From assembly GCF_019093865.1 (NCBI RefSeq), contig NZ_JABJXD010000004.1:186001-250000 (forward strand): a DNA stretch of 64,000 bases, in the 5' to 3' direction. This document shows positions 62,255 through 64,000 of the stretch, in pieces. Position 1 is the stretch's first letter; each line of letters opens with the position of its first letter. Source of the stretch: Lentibacillus saliphilus (lineage in GTDB: Bacteria; Bacillota; Bacilli; Bacillales; Amphibacillaceae). A program made the position numbers and the translations under genes. Under the pieces are notes generated by a model. That model was not told where the DNA came from, searched no databases, and saw only the letters and a program-made list of their open reading frames with translations.

Positions 62255-63070
62255 ATGGAATGGAAAAATATTTACCGTGGTTTATTAATGGGAGCAAGTG
62301 ACGTCATCCCTGGTGTTAGTGGCGGTACAATTGCACTGTTGCTCGGTATATATGACAGGTTAATTGCTGCGATTAATGGCTTTTTAAGTAAAGATTGGAA
62401 GAAGCATCTTGGGTTTTTAATTCCTTTGGGACTCGGGGTTGGCATCGCTGTAGTGTCATTAAGTCAAGTGATTAAATGGCTACTTGATCATTATCCAGTG
62501 CCACTACATTTCTTTTTCTTGGGCTTGATCTTAGGCGTACTGCCTTATTTATTTAAACAGGCAGATGCTAGACATACATTTAAACGTCAGCATATCATTC
62601 TGCTCGTTATGGGAGCAGCTTTAATTGGCTCAATCGCGTTTTTTAATACGTCTGAAGGACCAGTCATTGAAACAATGACACTAAGGACATACGGATTTTT
62701 ATTTTTATCTGGCTTTATTGGAAGTGTTGCGATGATATTGCCTGGGATTAGCGGCTCTTTGATTTTACTCGTCATTGGCTCTTATTCAACGATTATGGCA
62801 GCACTGAGTCATTTCCATTTCGATGTGTTATTCGTATTCGGGATTGGAGTCGTTGCTGGTATCGTCATTATGAGTCGGATCATTCGTTATTTTCTTGAGC
62901 ACTATCGAACAGCGACATTTGCATCTGTCATTGGCTTTGTTATTGGCTCACTTGCGGTCGTGTTCCCTGGCTGGGCGACAAGTCTTCCGCTGATGATCAT
63001 TAGTATCTTAGCATTTGCAGTTGGCCTTTTAGCAGCAGTCACGCTTGGGCGTATTGAGTACAACCAGTAA
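62255..63070 (+). CDS. DUF368 polyprenyl-phosphate translocase-like protein
   Basis: A 271-residue membrane protein with about eight helices. The paired DUF368 motifs MGASDVIPGVSGGTIALLLGIYDRLI and GSVAMILPGISGSLILLVIGSY form the inverted re-entrant repeats. DUF368 members (PopT) have been shown to return undecaprenyl phosphate across the membrane, together with DedA proteins, for reuse in wall synthesis. The ATG at 62255 follows GAAGGAG at long spacing; an ATG-less extension to 62231 is open. Confidence 0.85.
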   Translation: MEWKNIYRGLLMGASDVIPGVSGGTIALLLGIYDRLIAAINGFLSKDWKKHLGFLIPLGLGVGIAVVSLSQVIKWLLDHYPVPLHFFFLGLILGVLPYLFKQADARHTFKRQHIILLVMGAALIGSIAFFNTSEGPVIETMTLRTYGFLFLSGFIGSVAMILPGISGSLILLVIGSYSTIMAALSHFHFDVLFVFGIGVVAGIVIMSRIIRYFLEHYRTATFASVIGFVIGSLAVVFPGWATSLPLMIISILAFAVGLLAAVTLGRIEYNQ

Positions 63071-63194
63071 AACCTTTTATGTTGATGTTTCGCGACTTCT
63101 TGATATTCTATTGTATAATCGTCTTTGAATTAAACATTCAAGTTATGGACATATGATGCAGGATATTCGTTTGTGCAATAGACGCACATACTGA

Positions 63195-63236
63195 GTTACC
63201 TGAAACGGAAGGCGTCCGCCTGCTGTGAAAGGTAAC
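63195..63236 (+). other. Unassigned hairpin in the trx leader region
   Basis: GTTACCT (63195-63201) pairs with AGGTAAC (63230-63236) around a loop that contains the palindrome GGCGTCCGCC. No T run. It could be part of a 5' leader; I do not match it to a known RNA. Confidence 0.3.
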
Positions 63237-63324
63237 GGCGTTTTAACTTGTTATATACTTATGTAGGTTTTAGAATAGATCGTGTAAAATCAATGCGTAA
63301 ATATATATTAAAGGGGTGTCTTAA

Positions 63325-63645
63325 TTGAAACATATTCAAACAAGAGATGAATTTAACACGATTATCCAATCGGACAAGCCGGTCATTATAAAGTTCTATG
63401 CGAATTGGTGCCCTGATTGTAAACGAATGGATATGTTTATTGATGGCGTGATGAATGAGTTCAGTCAGTATGAATGGTACGAAGTGAATACGGATGACGT
63501 AGAAGGCTTGGCCAACGACTATGAAGTCATGGGGATTCCGAGCATTTTAATTTTCCAAGATGGCGAAAAGAAAGCTCATCAGCATAGTGCCTATACAAAA
63601 ACACCGGAATCGGTCAGTGAATTTTTGCAGCAGCAGCTCGGTTAA
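63325..63645 (+). CDS. Thioredoxin-like protein
   Basis: A 106-residue single-domain thioredoxin fold with active site ANWCPDCKRMD and the cis-Pro loop VMGIPSILIFQDGE. WCPDC rather than WCGPC and the general sequence place it near YtpP-type proteins, not the main TrxA. Cytosolic. Start is TTG at 63325 with AAGGGGTG at six bases. A terminator follows. Confidence 0.85.
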   Translation: MKHIQTRDEFNTIIQSDKPVIIKFYANWCPDCKRMDMFIDGVMNEFSQYEWYEVNTDDVEGLANDYEVMGIPSILIFQDGEKKAHQHSAYTKTPESVSEFLQQQLG

Positions 63646-63702
63646 ATATTATTTGTTTTTCACATATGAGCATTAAACTGTAAGTACATGAAGTTATTAT
63701 AG

Positions 63703-63757
63703 AAAAGCGGCATGAGAGCGCCATCCCAATCCAGGGCGTCTCATGCTGCTTTTATTT
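63703..63757 (+). terminator. Terminator of the thioredoxin-like gene
   Basis: AAAGC-GCATGAGA pairs with TCTCATGC-GCTTTT (one mismatch on each arm), inner GCC/GGC, then TTATTTT. Confidence 0.8.
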
Positions 63758-63798
63758 TATCTGTGCTAGTATGCGTAGTTACGATGGGATCCAACACA

Positions 63799-64000
63799 TC
63801 ACACAAGATCAAATGTTAACTGTTCGTCTTGTGTGAAGTATAATTTCGTATTTGATAAAGGTAGATGGTTAAACAATTTTCTCGGCTTAAGCTGATAGAT
63901 ATGTGCAAAGCTATCCTTGTCATACCAGCCGAAATTCACTTTTGTAATCGCCTGCGGATTGAGTAGACTTGTAGCTGTTTGGTAGTCTCGTGGTGAGCCC
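63799..64000 (-). CDS. Partial gene cut by the right edge, product unknown
   Basis: The minus strand is open from the window edge to a TGA at 63799-63801, giving the last 66 or so residues of a protein: ...LLNPQAITKVNFGWYDKDSF... ending LYFTQDEQLTFDLV. Codon use looks like the neighbours and it is convergent with the preceding gene. No family was recognised from this C-terminal piece. Confidence 0.6.
   Translation of the reverse strand, partial: GSPRDYQTATSLLNPQAITKVNFGWYDKDSFAHIYQLKPRKLFNHLPLSNTKLYFTQDEQLTFDLV

Noticed and set aside
63195-63236. A known riboswitch before the thioredoxin-like gene
   Set aside because: The hairpin matches none of the classes I compared from memory, and no downstream terminator or buried ribosome site is present.

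Overview
The window looks like chromosome of a low-to-mid GC Gram-positive in the Bacillaceae, probably a salt-adapted one. Evidence: strong AGGAGG-type ribosome sites, frequent GTG/TTG starts, lipobox lipoproteins, a proline T-box, a B. subtilis-style htrB/cssRS arrangement, yteA, ykwC, ytzI, yfhE and YclNOPQ-type genes, and an ectoine-type uptake operon. No rRNA, tRNA, transposase or prophage block was found. About 65 protein genes are supported.

Layout. 0-9.3 kb: deaminase, DUF2269, HD protein, VanY-type lipoprotein, MFS, sulfurtransferase, tag, an ArsR-like regulator with two sister membrane proteins, and a chemoreceptor behind a SigD-type promoter. 9.5-13.2 kb: a compact type II-C cas9 with its own tracrRNA and one complete CRISPR repeat, but no cas1, cas2 or spacers. 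13.3-20.4 kb: aldo/keto reductase, amino-acid permease, small alarmone hydrolase-like HD protein, SDR, fni, FrnE-like oxidoreductase. 20.5-24.6 kb: Fur-type box and yclNOPQ-like siderophore uptake. 24.7-26.9 kb: PPIase-less PrsA/SurA-like lipoprotein and murB. 27-30.2 kb: ehuBCDA-like operon on the minus strand. 30.5-35.5 kb: ytzI, PlsY paralogue, DUF456, pdxK, pncA, T-box and proS. 35.6-48.2 kb: glutathione peroxidase, MFS, trhO, penicillin-acylase homologue, cold-shock protein, methyltransferase pair, ykwC, elaA, yteA, zinc-ribbon proteins. 48.4-52 kb: htrB divergent from cssRS. 52-56.6 kb: typA, ykvA-like and arsRBC. 56.7-64 kb: ABC-2 exporter, yfhE, thiolase, CapA-like lipoprotein, DUF368, thioredoxin-like protein and a gene cut by the right edge.

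Two things stand out. First, the stripped-down cas9 locus: the tracrRNA anti-repeat can pair with the lone repeat over about 32 positions, all Cas9 catalytic residues are present, yet the array has no spacer, and cas9 sits just behind the tracrRNA terminator with no clear promoter of its own. Second, intergenic regions carry at least seven arrays of short anchors held at 20 or 21 bp, about two turns of DNA. They fall into three motif families (CCGCATA, ATTCCGC, ATCGG). In two arrays only the anchor and its spacing survive while the 13 bases between have diverged. These arrays are not CRISPRs and do not look like genes.
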